A stretch of DNA of 64,000 nucleotides from Segniliparus rugosus ATCC BAA-974 (lineage in GTDB: Bacteria > Actinomycetota > Actinomycetes > Mycobacteriales > Mycobacteriaceae), in contig NZ_KI391953.1 of assembly GCF_000185725.2 (NCBI RefSeq), positions 310,001-374,000 on the forward strand, in the 5' to 3' direction. A model generated the notes under the pieces. That model saw only the letters and a list, made by a program, of their open reading frames with translations, was not told the origin of the DNA and did not search any database. Position numbers and translations under genes: made by a program. Positions 17,727-25,311 of the stretch are shown piece by piece. Position 1 is the first letter of the stretch; each line of letters begins with the position of its first letter.

Positions 17727-19288
17727 GCCCGGACAGCCTCGAGGTGGGCCCGGACCGAAACGACGCGCAGGAGGATTGGCCCGCCCGCGCCCGCTCCGTG
17801 CTGCGCAGGCTGCGGCCCGATCTCGTGTTGGAGCGCCCGACGCCAGCGACGGGGCCGATCGCGGTGGTCGGAGCGGCGGGCAGCGGGAAGACCGAGCTGA
17901 TCGCCGCGTTGCGGGAGGAATCGCCCGATATCGAGGTCCGCGAGGTCAACGAGGCCGATCTCGCGTCGTTCGCCCTTGTCGAGGCGAAAGCCGCGCTGGT
18001 CGTCCTCGACGCGGGGGCTCCGGTCGACGAGACCGACCTCGCCGTGGTGAAGGCCGTCACAGGCCGGGTGCACCACATCGTCTTCGCCGTCACGAAGATC
18101 GACGCGTACGAGGATTGGCGGGGAACGCTCGCGCGGGACGCGCAGGCGCTGGAGGACCTCGGCCCGAGGTTCGCGTCCGTCTTGTTGCACCCTGTTTCCG
18201 CCCGGCTGCACCACTTGGCGATGAACACGCACGATCCGTTGCAAGTGCGACAGTGGAGCGCCGCCTCCGGCCTGCGCGAGCTTGCGGCGGACCTGCTGCG
18301 GATCGACAGCGTCAGCGTCGAGGCGCGCACGCGGCAGAATTGGCTGCGCTACCTCGACCGGCAGCTCTCCGAGGCGGGGATGCGCGCGCAAGACCCCGCC
18401 GAGGAGGAAGCGCTGTCGGCCGAGCACCGCCGGGTGCTGCGCGAGCGCACGCAGGAGCATCGCAATCAAGACGCAGGGCGGACCGAGCGGCGCGACATGC
18501 TGCGCAGCCAGCTGCAGCTGGCGCGGGTGGACCTCGCGGTCGAGCTCAACTCGCTCGCCCGGTCCACCTCCGCGCAGGTCAGGGAGAGCGCAACGAAGGC
18601 TTCCGGGCGCCAGCTGAAGAATCTCATCGAAGTCGTCAAACCGAAGATCCTCGAACTCGACCAGAAAGTGGTCGAGTCGTGCCAGGCGCGGATCTCGGCG
18701 ATCAGCTCGGCGGTGCTCGGCCGGACGGATCTGCGCGCGATCTCGCTTTTCGCCCAGCCCGAGCTGCGCCCCCCGGAGCACCTGGACCCGCCGAAGTTCG
18801 GCTCGTGGGGCATCGAGGATTTCGTCGTGGTCCTTCTGGGAGTCTCGGCGGGCGTCGGCCTCGGCAGGATCGCCGTGCTGCCGTTCCAACGGGTGCCCGG
18901 CCTCGCGGCGTGGAGCGTGCCCCTGGTCGCTGTGCTCGGCTTGGCCATCGCGATGGCCATCGTGTCGATCCGCAGGCTCTCGTCGGGCAGACAGCAGGCC
19001 GCGGCCTGGGTCGCCGAAGCTGTGGCCTACCGCCGAGGCCAGCTCGAGCAGACGATCACAGCGGGGTTGCTGCACGCGGAGACGGAACTCACACAAGTGC
19101 TCGACGATGTCTTCGCCAGGCAGCGGATCCGGAGCGAGCAGCGGATGGACGAGCTCGAACAGCAGGCCAAAGACATCGCGGAGCGGCTGGCCAGGCTGCG
19201 CTCGCAGCGGCAGCGGGAGCGCTCGGAGATATTCACGATCCGCAAAGGTTTGGTCGCGCTCGCGAACTCCGCAGATCAACGCGCCTAG
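17723..19288 (+). CDS. Predicted dynamin-like GTPase, second of a pair (canonical P-loop, two membrane helices)
   Basis: 521 residues. Walker A GAAGSGKT at 50-57, a DxG at 96-98 and TKID (124-127) as G4 define a GTPase domain. A helical region (about 195-330) follows, then two adjacent membrane helices (about 366-384 and 397-415) and a C-terminal coiled coil rich in Glu/Arg/Gln. This order (GTPase, helical stalk, paired membrane helices, coiled coil) is that of bacterial dynamin-like proteins. It matches the position of Rv0210 between mmpL3/trmB and pckA. A role in membrane remodelling near the mycolate exporter is inference. Confidence 0.78.
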   Translation: MSPDSLEVGPDRNDAQEDWPARARSVLRRLRPDLVLERPTPATGPIAVVGAAGSGKTELIAALREESPDIEVREVNEADLASFALVEAKAALVVLDAGAPVDETDLAVVKAVTGRVHHIVFAVTKIDAYEDWRGTLARDAQALEDLGPRFASVLLHPVSARLHHLAMNTHDPLQVRQWSAASGLRELAADLLRIDSVSVEARTRQNWLRYLDRQLSEAGMRAQDPAEEEALSAEHRRVLRERTQEHRNQDAGRTERRDMLRSQLQLARVDLAVELNSLARSTSAQVRESATKASGRQLKNLIEVVKPKILELDQKVVESCQARISAISSAVLGRTDLRAISLFAQPELRPPEHLDPPKFGSWGIEDFVVVLLGVSAGVGLGRIAVLPFQRVPGLAAWSVPLVAVLGLAIAMAIVSIRRLSSGRQQAAAWVAEAVAYRRGQLEQTITAGLLHAETELTQVLDDVFARQRIRSEQRMDELEQQAKDIAERLARLRSQRQRERSEIFTIRKGLVALANSADQRA

Positions 19289-19347
19289 CCCAATCCGGAA
19301 AGCCGGAACGGCTCGCGGTTGCCCCGTTCGCTGGGAGGGGATAAAGT

Positions 19348-19725
19348 TTGAGAATGGCCGACGAATTCTTCTCCGCCTTCGCGGGACTTCCCTCAGCTCC
19401 CGACGGCATCGCGGACGGGCATAGCAGCGGTGGCCACATGTGGGCCGAGCAGGGGGCGAGCATGGTGGACCTCGGCCCCCCGACCGTCTCGTCAAACGGG
19501 GACGGGATAATGGACACGTGCACCGTCGCCACTGATCACGACATCACGGTGTACACCGACGTCGACCACGACGGCGTCGCCGACTACGCGTACCGGGTGG
19601 ACCACGAAGGCCACTACGAGCGCTGGCATTTCGCGGCGGACGCGGTGTCCGCCGCTCAGCCGAACGGCGACCGCTCGGGCGTGCATGGGCATTGGGAGAT
19701 GATGGACAGCGGGCAGCTGCTCTAA
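19348..19725 (+). CDS. Small Asp/His-rich protein, DUF6802-like
   Basis: 125 residues (TTG start, GGAGG nine bases upstream) or 123 from the ATG at 19354. No signal peptide or membrane helix. The middle holds two Asp-rich turns, NGDGIMDTC and DVDHDGVADYAY, resembling calcium-binding DxDxDG loops, followed by DHEGHYERWHF. I relate it loosely to the actinobacterial DUF6802 proteins that carry a DxDGDGxxD pattern. Located 60 bases after the GTPase pair and before pckA. The last bases of the gene form part of a duplicated 24-bp leader element. Confidence 0.7.
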   Translation: MRMADEFFSAFAGLPSAPDGIADGHSSGGHMWAEQGASMVDLGPPTVSSNGDGIMDTCTVATDHDITVYTDVDHDGVADYAYRVDHEGHYERWHFAADAVSAAQPNGDRSGVHGHWEMMDSGQLL

Positions 19726-19772
19726 ATCTGAACAGTCTTTTGAAAATTTAAATCTGAATAGCCTTTTGAAAA
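19723..19772 (+). repeat. Tandem 24-bp direct repeat in the pckA leader
   Basis: Two copies of TAAATCTGAA-[C/T]AG[T/C]-CTTTTGAAAA, 19723-19746 and 19749-19772, differ at two positions and are spaced 26 bases start to start. They are strikingly AT-rich for this genome. The first copy includes the stop codon of the preceding gene and the second lies 25 bases before the pckA start, so they occupy the likely pckA promoter or leader. Confidence 0.7.
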
Positions 19773-19797
19773 AGAGTCAGGAAGGGTCGAGAACTTA

Positions 19798-21663
19798 GTG
19801 AGCCAGAACACCGCCGAAGCCGTGTCGACGCAAGAAGGCTTGGGCCAGGCCGCTCTCGAAAAAGTTTTGGCCGAGGCCCCGACCCAGCATCAGGAAGTGC
19901 TTTCGTGGGTTCGCGAGGTCGCCGGGCTCACCACGCCGAGCGACATCGTCTTCGTCGACGGCAGCGACCAGGAGTGGGACCGCCTCGCCGCGAAGCTCGT
20001 CGACGCGGGCACGGTCGTCCGGCTGAACCCCGACCGCAAGCCGAACTCGTTCCTCGCCCGTTCCGCCGCGGCGGACGTGGCCAGGGTGGAGTCGCGCACC
20101 TTCATCTGCTCGGAGGACAAGGCGGACGCGGGGCCGACGAACAACTGGATGGCCCCCGCCGAGATGCGGGCCACGATGACCGACCTCTACAAGGGCAGCA
20201 TGCGCGGGCGCACCCTGTACGTGATCGCGTACTGCATGGGCCCGCTGGACGCCCCGGAGCCCAAGCTCGGGGTCGAGCTCACCGACTCGGAGTACGTGGT
20301 GCTCTCCATGCGGATCATGAGCCGCATGGGCCTGCCCGCGTGGAAACTGCTCGGCGAGGACGGGGAGTACGTCAAGGGGCTGCACTCGGTCGGAGCCCCG
20401 CTCGCCCCCGGCGAGGCCGACGTGGCGTGGCCGTGCAACGAGACCAAGTACATCACCCACTTCCCTGAGACCCGTGAGATCTGGAGCTACGGCTCCGGCT
20501 ACGGCGGCAACGCCCTCTTGGGCAAGAAGTGCTACTCGTTGCGCATCGCCTCGGTCATGGGCAGGGACGAGGGCTGGCTCGCCGAGCACATGCTCATTCT
20601 GAAGCTCACCTCCCCGGAGGGCGAGGTGTTCTACATCGCGGCCGCCTTCCCGAGCGCGTGCGGCAAGACGAACCTCGCGATGATCCAGCCCACCATACCC
20701 GGCTGGAAGGCCGAGACCATCGGCGACGACATCGCGTGGATCCGGTTCGGCGAGGACGGGCGGCTGTACGCGACCAACCCCGAGGCCGGGTTCTTCGGCG
20801 TCGCCCCCGGCACCGGGGAGAGCTCGAACCCGAACGCGATGACGACGTTCGCCGGAGGCAACTCGATCTTCACCAACGTCGCGCTCACCGACGACGGCGA
20901 CGTGTGGTGGGAAGGCATGGGGAGCAAGCCCGCGCACCTCGTCGACTGGGAGGGCAACGACTGGACTCCGGAGTCCAAGGGCAGGGCGGCGCATCCGAAC
21001 TCCCGCTACTGCTCGCCGATCGAGCAGTGCCCGACCGTCGCCCCCGAGTGGCAGGACCCCCAGGGCGTGCCGCTCTCGGCCATCCTCTTCGGCGGCAGGC
21101 GCAAGACCACCGTCCCACTCGTGTCCCAGTCCTTCAACTGGCGCCAGGGCGTGTTCCTCGCGAGCACGCTCTCCTCGGAGCAGACAGCGGCCGCCGAAGG
21201 CGAGGTCGGCGCGATCCGGCGCGACCCCATGGCCATGCTCCCGTTCATGGGCTACCACATCGGCGACTACCTGCAGCACTGGATCACGGTCGGCGAGAAG
21301 GCCGACGAGTCGAAACTGCCGAAGATCTTCTACGTGAACTGGTTCCGCCGGGGCGAGGACGGCCGGTTCCTGTGGCCGGGCTTCGGCGAGAACTCCCGCG
21401 TGCTCAAGTGGATCGCAGAGCGGGTCCAGGGCAAGGCTCAGGGCGTCGAGACTCCTATCGGCTTCGCGCCCGCCTTCGACGAGCTCGACCTCGACGGGCT
21501 CGACGCCGACCGAGCCGACGTCGAAGAGGCGATCACGGTCCGCGCCGAGGAGTGGCAGGCCGAAGTCCCCGGCATCGAGCAGTGGTTCAGCTTCATCGGC
21601 GACCGGCTTCCGAAAGGGCTCGAAGAGGAGCTGGATAACCTCCGCTCCCGCCTGAAGAAATAA
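19798..21663 (+). CDS. pckA: GTP-dependent phosphoenolpyruvate carboxykinase
   Basis: 621 residues, the GTP-type PEP carboxykinase used by actinobacteria to interconvert oxaloacetate + GTP with PEP + CO2 + GDP, the entry to gluconeogenesis from lipids. The kinase P-loop with the reactive cysteine typical of the GTP class, [12 protein letters not shown], is at 284-295 (C288). Mn-binding and PEP-binding stretches are intact ([36 protein letters not shown]). Starts at GTG with AGGAAGG about 12 bases upstream. Position downstream of the GTPase pair and mmpL3 matches M. tuberculosis Rv0211. Confidence 0.97.
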   Translation: MSQNTAEAVSTQEGLGQAALEKVLAEAPTQHQEVLSWVREVAGLTTPSDIVFVDGSDQEWDRLAAKLVDAGTVVRLNPDRKPNSFLARSAAADVARVESRTFICSEDKADAGPTNNWMAPAEMRATMTDLYKGSMRGRTLYVIAYCMGPLDAPEPKLGVELTDSEYVVLSMRIMSRMGLPAWKLLGEDGEYVKGLHSVGAPLAPGEADVAWPCNETKYITHFPETREIWSYGSGYGGNALLGKKCYSLRIASVMGRDEGWLAEHMLILKLTSPEGEVFYIAAAFPSACGKTNLAMIQPTIPGWKAETIGDDIAWIRFGEDGRLYATNPEAGFFGVAPGTGESSNPNAMTTFAGGNSIFTNVALTDDGDVWWEGMGSKPAHLVDWEGNDWTPESKGRAAHPNSRYCSPIEQCPTVAPEWQDPQGVPLSAILFGGRRKTTVPLVSQSFNWRQGVFLASTLSSEQTAAAEGEVGAIRRDPMAMLPFMGYHIGDYLQHWITVGEKADESKLPKIFYVNWFRRGEDGRFLWPGFGENSRVLKWIAERVQGKAQGVETPIGFAPAFDELDLDGLDADRADVEEAITVRAEEWQAEVPGIEQWFSFIGDRLPKGLEEELDNLRSRLKK

Positions 21664-21669
21664 CGCCCG

Positions 21670-21684
21670 CCGCCCAGACGGCGG
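21670..21684 (+). terminator. Weak terminator after pckA
   Basis: CCGCC/GGCGG stem with a five-base loop a few bases after the pckA stop, followed by a T-rich stretch (CTGTTCTCGTTTTCT). Confidence 0.35.
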
Positions 21685-21784
21685 TCTGCGCTGTTCTCGT
21701 TTTCTCGTGTGCTTGCTCGTTCTTCGCTGTTTGTACACGTCGTCGCTTGCGGCCTTGGGCGGGCGCGGATAAAGTGCGGCTGTC

Positions 21785-22183
21785 CTACTCGTTGGGGCAG
21801 TCTGCGGCGATTTCCTTCTCATAAGGCATGAAAAGGGTGCGCCAGTCCAAATCGCCGAACATGCCGCCGCTCTTGTCCTCGAAGTCCGGGATCACCGACC
21901 CGGCGTCGACGGCCTCGCGGGTGCGGATGAGCCAGTTGAGCAACCATTTCTGTCTGCGGCTGCCGACCGGGCCGGACCTGACCTTCGCCAGCTCTGCCGG
22001 GGCCACGCGCTCAATGGCGTGATAGATCTGCGTCCCGGAGCAGGGAGTGCTCTTGAAGAAGGCGAGGTCGATCGCGCTGTCGTCGGCCATGGCGCTCGGG
22101 CTGGACCCGAAAGCGAGCGCGGCGAGGCCGACGAGCGTGAGGCTGGCGTTCCGACGGGTGCGCGCGTGAGAAAATATGGACAT
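21785..22183 (-). CDS. Hemophore-related secreted protein, copy 1
   Basis: 132 residues: Sec signal peptide (about 1-34, cleavage after SAMA), then a small helical domain with the array's signature CxxxQ[IV]xxAxxxxxP (here CSGTQIYHAIERVAP) and a final cysteine near the C-terminus (AADC), implying one disulfide. The pattern matches the mycobacterial Rv0203/Rv1174c hemophore-related family. This copy alone has adjacent Tyr-His in the signature helix (QIYH), attractive as a heme ligand pair by analogy with Rv0203. AGGAG precedes the ATG by six bases. Last gene of the five-gene minus-strand array. Confidence 0.75.
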   Translation of the reverse strand: MSIFSHARTRRNASLTLVGLAALAFGSSPSAMADDSAIDLAFFKSTPCSGTQIYHAIERVAPAELAKVRSGPVGSRRQKWLLNWLIRTREAVDAGSVIPDFEDKSGGMFGDLDWRTLFMPYEKEIAADCPNE

Positions 22184-22264
22184 AGGAACTCCTAGATGCG
22201 CTGCTCGCTGAACTGCGCTTTTCGAGCGGTTCAGGCTTTTGAGTGTATCAGCGGAGTACCGTTC

Positions 22265-22296
22265 GTTAACCCGACGTTTGAAAACATCGGGTTAAC
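22265..22296. promoter_or_regulatory. Long inverted repeat upstream of hemophore-like copy 1
   Basis: GTTAACCCGA (22265-22274) and TCGGGTTAAC (22287-22296) are perfectly complementary, and the loop itself can extend the pairing (GTTT/AAAC). A second inverted repeat, CAAGCTT/AAGCTTG, follows at 22300-22319. The region lies between two genes of the array, 80-110 bases before the start of copy 1, so it may be an operator or the terminator of copy 2. There is no U tract for the minus strand. Confidence 0.5.
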
Positions 22297-22325
22297 AAGC
22301 AAGCTTGATAGAAAGCTTGGTGTTT

Positions 22326-22862
22326 TTAATTGCCCGGAGCCGGCGTTGGCGTCGCAGGGCTGTAGTTCGGATCGTATTTCGGAGCTTTTTTGCCTTTCGG
22401 CCCGTACTGGTCGCGCTCGCGCTGCTTGCCGCCGGAGCATTCCGCCGCGATCTGGTCCTGATAGGGCAGCATTTGCTGCCAGAACCGTTCGCCGAAGAGG
22501 TTGGAGACCTCGTCGAGGTCGAGAATGCCGGGCCGGGAGCCGACTGAGGCGATGATCATGATGAGCCAGTTACGCACCCATTTGATCTTCCGCGACCCGC
22601 CTGGCTCCTTTTTGATCACGGCCCATTCATCGGGGGCGACTTTTTGGATCGCGTCGAGAATTTGGTCGGCGTTGCACTTCGTGTCCCGGAAGAACGTGAG
22701 GTCGATCGCCTGCGAGGTGTGCTTGGCCGAGTTCGACGGATCTTGCGTCGGGGTCGTCACCGGGGCAGGGTCGGCTGCGGCGGTCGAGGCGAAGCTGCCT
22801 CCGACGAGAAGGGCGGCAAGGGCGACACGGGAGGGTCGCCGGGAGGCGCGCGGTGATGGCAT
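22326..22862 (-). CDS. Hemophore-related secreted protein, copy 2
   Basis: 178 residues: Arg-rich signal peptide (cleavage about AAA-DPAP, residue 31), a Thr/Pro linker, then the signature CNADQILDAIQKVAP and a later cysteine (AAEC). A WVRNWLI segment is shared with copies 1 and 3 (subgroup a). The C-terminus is extended by a charged Lys/Arg/Pro tail not present in the other copies. GGAG sits seven bases before the ATG. Function inferred only from family resemblance to secreted mycobacterial heme-binding proteins. Confidence 0.75.
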   Translation of the reverse strand: MPSPRASRRPSRVALAALLVGGSFASTAAADPAPVTTPTQDPSNSAKHTSQAIDLTFFRDTKCNADQILDAIQKVAPDEWAVIKKEPGGSRKIKWVRNWLIMIIASVGSRPGILDLDEVSNLFGERFWQQMLPYQDQIAAECSGGKQRERDQYGPKGKKAPKYDPNYSPATPTPAPGN

Positions 22863-22932
22863 AGGGACACTCCGAATAATGCTGGGCTACAGGCGGTGCA
22901 CAGCAAAAGTACGTCGGAAGAATGTCTACTAG

Positions 22933-22950
22933 CCGTCATGAGCATGACGG
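22933..22950. promoter_or_regulatory. Inverted repeat between hemophore-like copies 2 and 3
   Basis: CCGTCAT-GAGC-ATGACGG, a perfect 7-bp stem with a four-base loop, about 70 bases upstream of copy 2. It may be an operator or a U-less terminator of copy 3. Confidence 0.4.
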
Positions 22951-23040
22951 AAAAACAGCGAAAACCTTGACATCGGACACCGAAAAACTCACAAGAACGC
23001 GCAGTCCGGCGTTAGAATTTGGAACCTGGTGGAGGCGTCG

Positions 23041-23469
23041 TCAGCGCTGTCTGCCGCCGGGCGGAAATTTGCCGCACGCCTCGGCGACCGCCCCCATCCG
23101 ATCGCCGATTTCGTTGATCCAGTACGGGCGGTATTCGTGGGAGTTCGGGGCTTTGGAGTTCACTTCTCGGTTCCCCGGTTGATTCTTCAAATAGCCAAGC
23201 AGCCAATTGCGCGCCTGGATCATTGATTTGCCGCCTCGGGCGTCCCCTGCGTTGAGCTCCGCCCAGACGTCCGGCGTGACCTCTTGGACCGCGTTCAAAA
23301 CCTGGTCCGCCGTGCACGACGTGGACGAGAGCGGTCCGGGGTTGGGATACCAGGCGGGCGGCGGATGCGGCGGGTCGCCAGGGTCGGCCGAGGCGAGGGG
23401 AGAGGCGGCCATGACGAGAGCGCCTGCAGCCCCCAGAAGGAGGCTGCAGGCCGTTCTCATGCTGCTCAT
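23041..23469 (-). CDS. Hemophore-related secreted protein, copy 3
   Basis: 142 residues from the ATG at 23469 (a second ATG at 23460 is possible). Signal peptide to about residue 28 (ASA-DP), a Pro-rich stretch, then the signature CTADQVLNAVQEVTP, the shared RNWLLGYL segment, and a last cysteine (AEAC). The open frame extends upstream over copy 4 but that extension is out-of-frame overlap, not protein-like. The start lies two bases after the stop of copy 4, so the two are almost certainly co-transcribed and probably translationally coupled. Confidence 0.75.
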   Translation of the reverse strand: MSSMRTACSLLLGAAGALVMAASPLASADPGDPPHPPPAWYPNPGPLSSTSCTADQVLNAVQEVTPDVWAELNAGDARGGKSMIQARNWLLGYLKNQPGNREVNSKAPNSHEYRPYWINEIGDRMGAVAEACGKFPPGGRQR

Positions 23470-23471
23470 GC

Positions 23472-23834
23472 TCAGAACTGGTCGCAGGTGTTCAGGACTT
23501 GCTGCGAGACGGAGGCGTACTGCGGGCTGGTCAGCGTGGCCAGCAGGCTCGGCTTGCCGTCCTCCGAGGGCTTGTGCAGCGTGGCCTTGCGCCCCGAGGG
23601 CGACTGGGAGAGGAAGCTCGAGAGCTGCTGCTCGGCGTCCGCCCTGCGCTGCGGGTCGGCGGTGAGGAAACCGTACGCGACGGGCGAAACCTGCTGCAGC
23701 GCCGCTTCGATCTGGTCGGCGGAACACTTGGTGTTCACGATGTCCGACTCGATGTCGGCGTTCGCGGCGGCGGGGAAGGCGAGCCCGGCCGAGGCGGCGA
23801 TGAGAATAGGGGCGAAAGAGCGAAGGCGTGGCAT
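23472..23834 (-). CDS. Hemophore-related secreted protein, copy 4
   Basis: 120 residues from the ATG at 23834, chosen because GAGGAG lies five bases upstream; the longer frame adds a basic, non-signal-like leader. Signal peptide ends at ANA-DI (about residue 25). Mature part: VNTKCSADQIEAALQQVSP, a FLSQSPSGRK helix and the C-terminal NTCDQF. This is the copy most like M. tuberculosis Rv1174c (INTTCxxxQV ... SCNNY), and with copy 5 it forms subgroup b. Confidence 0.8.
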   Translation of the reverse strand: MPRLRSFAPILIAASAGLAFPAAANADIESDIVNTKCSADQIEAALQQVSPVAYGFLTADPQRRADAEQQLSSFLSQSPSGRKATLHKPSEDGKPSLLATLTSPQYASVSQQVLNTCDQF

Positions 23835-23887
23835 GGGGTCTCCTCGTCGAGGTCGTGATGGTGGTCTCAGCGTAGCAAAGAAGCGGT

Positions 23888-23921
23888 GGCCGGGTGGTGG
23901 TTCCTTTCCGTCCACCCGGCC
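23888..23921 (-). terminator. Stem-loop between hemophore-like copies 5 and 4
   Basis: GGCCGGGTGG and CCACCCGGCC form a perfect 10-bp stem about 20 bases after the stop of copy 5 on the minus strand. No U tract; probably a terminator or processing hairpin that lowers read-through into copies 4 and 3. Confidence 0.5.
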
Positions 23922-23941
23922 GCCGCGAAGATCAGTGGAGA

Positions 23942-24355
23942 TCAGTACTGGTCGCAGGTGGCGAAGATACGGTGGAAAGTGGCCCGCATCTCATCTTTGT
24001 GGCTCTGAGCCTGCTTGGCTTTGTCCGGATGCTCTTGCGCCCACTCCTTGGCGTGCGCCTTGAAATCCTGCAACGCCTCTTGGCGCTCTTCGGGGGACTT
24101 GTCCAAGAATTCCTGCAGCCGGTCGTTCGCTTTTTGCAGCTTCTCGGGGTCGGAGCTGATGCGCTCCCAGAATTTCGGGGCTTCCTTCTGTGTGGCGGAG
24201 TCGATTTGCTCGACTGTGCAGGTGGTGTTCACGATGGCGGAGCCGTCGTGCTCCTGCGGGTCGGCGGACGCGGAGCCGGGGAAAAGAGAAGCCGCCCCGG
24301 CGGCGATGGCTCCGGCGCAGGCGCTGAGGATCGAAATACGAGAAATGGCAGTCAT
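23942..24355 (-). CDS. Hemophore-related secreted protein, copy 5
   Basis: 137 residues, first gene of the array. Signal peptide to about residue 31 (ASA-DPQ), then IVNTTCTVEQIDSATQKEAP, EFLDKSPEERQEAL and a highly charged Lys/Glu/His helix before the C-terminal ATCDQY. Relative to copy 4 it has a charged insertion containing four histidines. AAGGAG lies upstream of the ATG. A 227-base promoter region separates it from the divergent echA6. Confidence 0.8.
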   Translation of the reverse strand: MTAISRISILSACAGAIAAGAASLFPGSASADPQEHDGSAIVNTTCTVEQIDSATQKEAPKFWERISSDPEKLQKANDRLQEFLDKSPEERQEALQDFKAHAKEWAQEHPDKAKQAQSHKDEMRATFHRIFATCDQY

Positions 24356-24582
24356 AAGCAGTGGCTCCTTAGACGGGTGGGCATGCGTTTTGCGTACCTC
24401 GGCGCTTCATCCCGCCGGGGTTCCGATGACGAGCCTAAGGAGCTTCTTTGTGAACAAGCCCAATGTTTCCTGGGAGATAGCCGGGAGTCGCGAAGCCGTC
24501 GGCGTTCGCCTTGAAAACCCGGCCGACGGATGAGTCGAGTACGCTCGGGGGCGAATTGTATTCGGATTGAGGAGTTGTGCTG

Positions 24583-25311
24583 ATGATCGGAGTCGCCCGC
24601 GACGGATATGTGACCGTGATCGAGTTGCGCCGCCCGGAGAAGCGCAATGCCATCGACGTGGACACGATCAAGGCGCTCACGGCCGCCTTCGAGGAGGCGG
24701 GATCCGACGACGAGGTGCGGACCGTCGTGCTCACCGGCCAAGGCAGCACGTTCTGCTCCGGGGCGGACCTCACCAACTCCGACCCGGTCGAAGGGCCGAA
24801 GGCGCAGATGAAGCTGCTGCGCGTGATCGCGGAGACCCCGGTCCCCGTCGTCGCGGCGATCAATGGTCCGGTCATCGGGGCCGGGGTGCAGCTCACCTTG
24901 GCCTGCGACCTGCGCGTGGTGGCTCCGGAGGCGTTCGTCCAGATCCCGACCGCGCGCATGGGCGTCGCGTACGACCCGCTTTCGATCCGCAGACTTGTTG
25001 ACGTGGCAGGCGCTTCCACGGCGCGCACCATGCTGTACACGGCGGAGAAAATCTCCGCCGAGCAGGCGCTGGCCTGCGGGTTCGCGAACAAGATCGGAGA
25101 CCTGGCCGAGGCTCTGGAATGGGCCAAGCACATCGCGGGCCTCGCCCCGCTCTCGCTCAAGCTCACCAAGCGCATCCTGCGGGAGGACTTCGAGCGCCCG
25201 GTGTCGCGGGAATTGTCGGAAGCGGCGGAGGCGTTGCTGTTCAGCGAGGATGTGCGAGAGGGGTTCCTGTCTCGGATTGAAAAGCGTCCGCCAGTGTTCA
25301 AAGGCAAATGA
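24583..25311 (+). CDS. echA6: EchA6-type non-catalytic enoyl-CoA hydratase family protein
   Basis: 242 residues, crotonase fold. Start at the ATG with GAGGAG eight bases upstream (a GTG at 24577 is too close). Sequence and context match EchA6: Met-Ile-Gly start, LTGQGSTFCSGADL oxyanion-hole region, AINGPVIGAGVQL, CDLRVVAPEAFVQIPT and a C-terminal EKRPPVFKG. The two catalytic glutamates of true hydratases appear absent (QIPTARMG and the following helix), as known for mycobacterial EchA6, which binds long acyl-CoA and passes it to the FAS-II system for mycolate synthesis. It overlaps the next gene, as Rv0905-Rv0906 are neighbours. Confidence 0.9.
   Translation: MIGVARDGYVTVIELRRPEKRNAIDVDTIKALTAAFEEAGSDDEVRTVVLTGQGSTFCSGADLTNSDPVEGPKAQMKLLRVIAETPVPVVAAINGPVIGAGVQLTLACDLRVVAPEAFVQIPTARMGVAYDPLSIRRLVDVAGASTARTMLYTAEKISAEQALACGFANKIGDLAEALEWAKHIAGLAPLSLKLTKRILREDFERPVSRELSEAAEALLFSEDVREGFLSRIEKRPPVFKGK

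Noticed and set aside
22265-22296. IdeR-type iron box in the hemophore-like array
   Set aside because: The palindrome does not match the TTAGGTTAGGCTAACCTAA-type consensus; recorded only as an unassigned inverted repeat.
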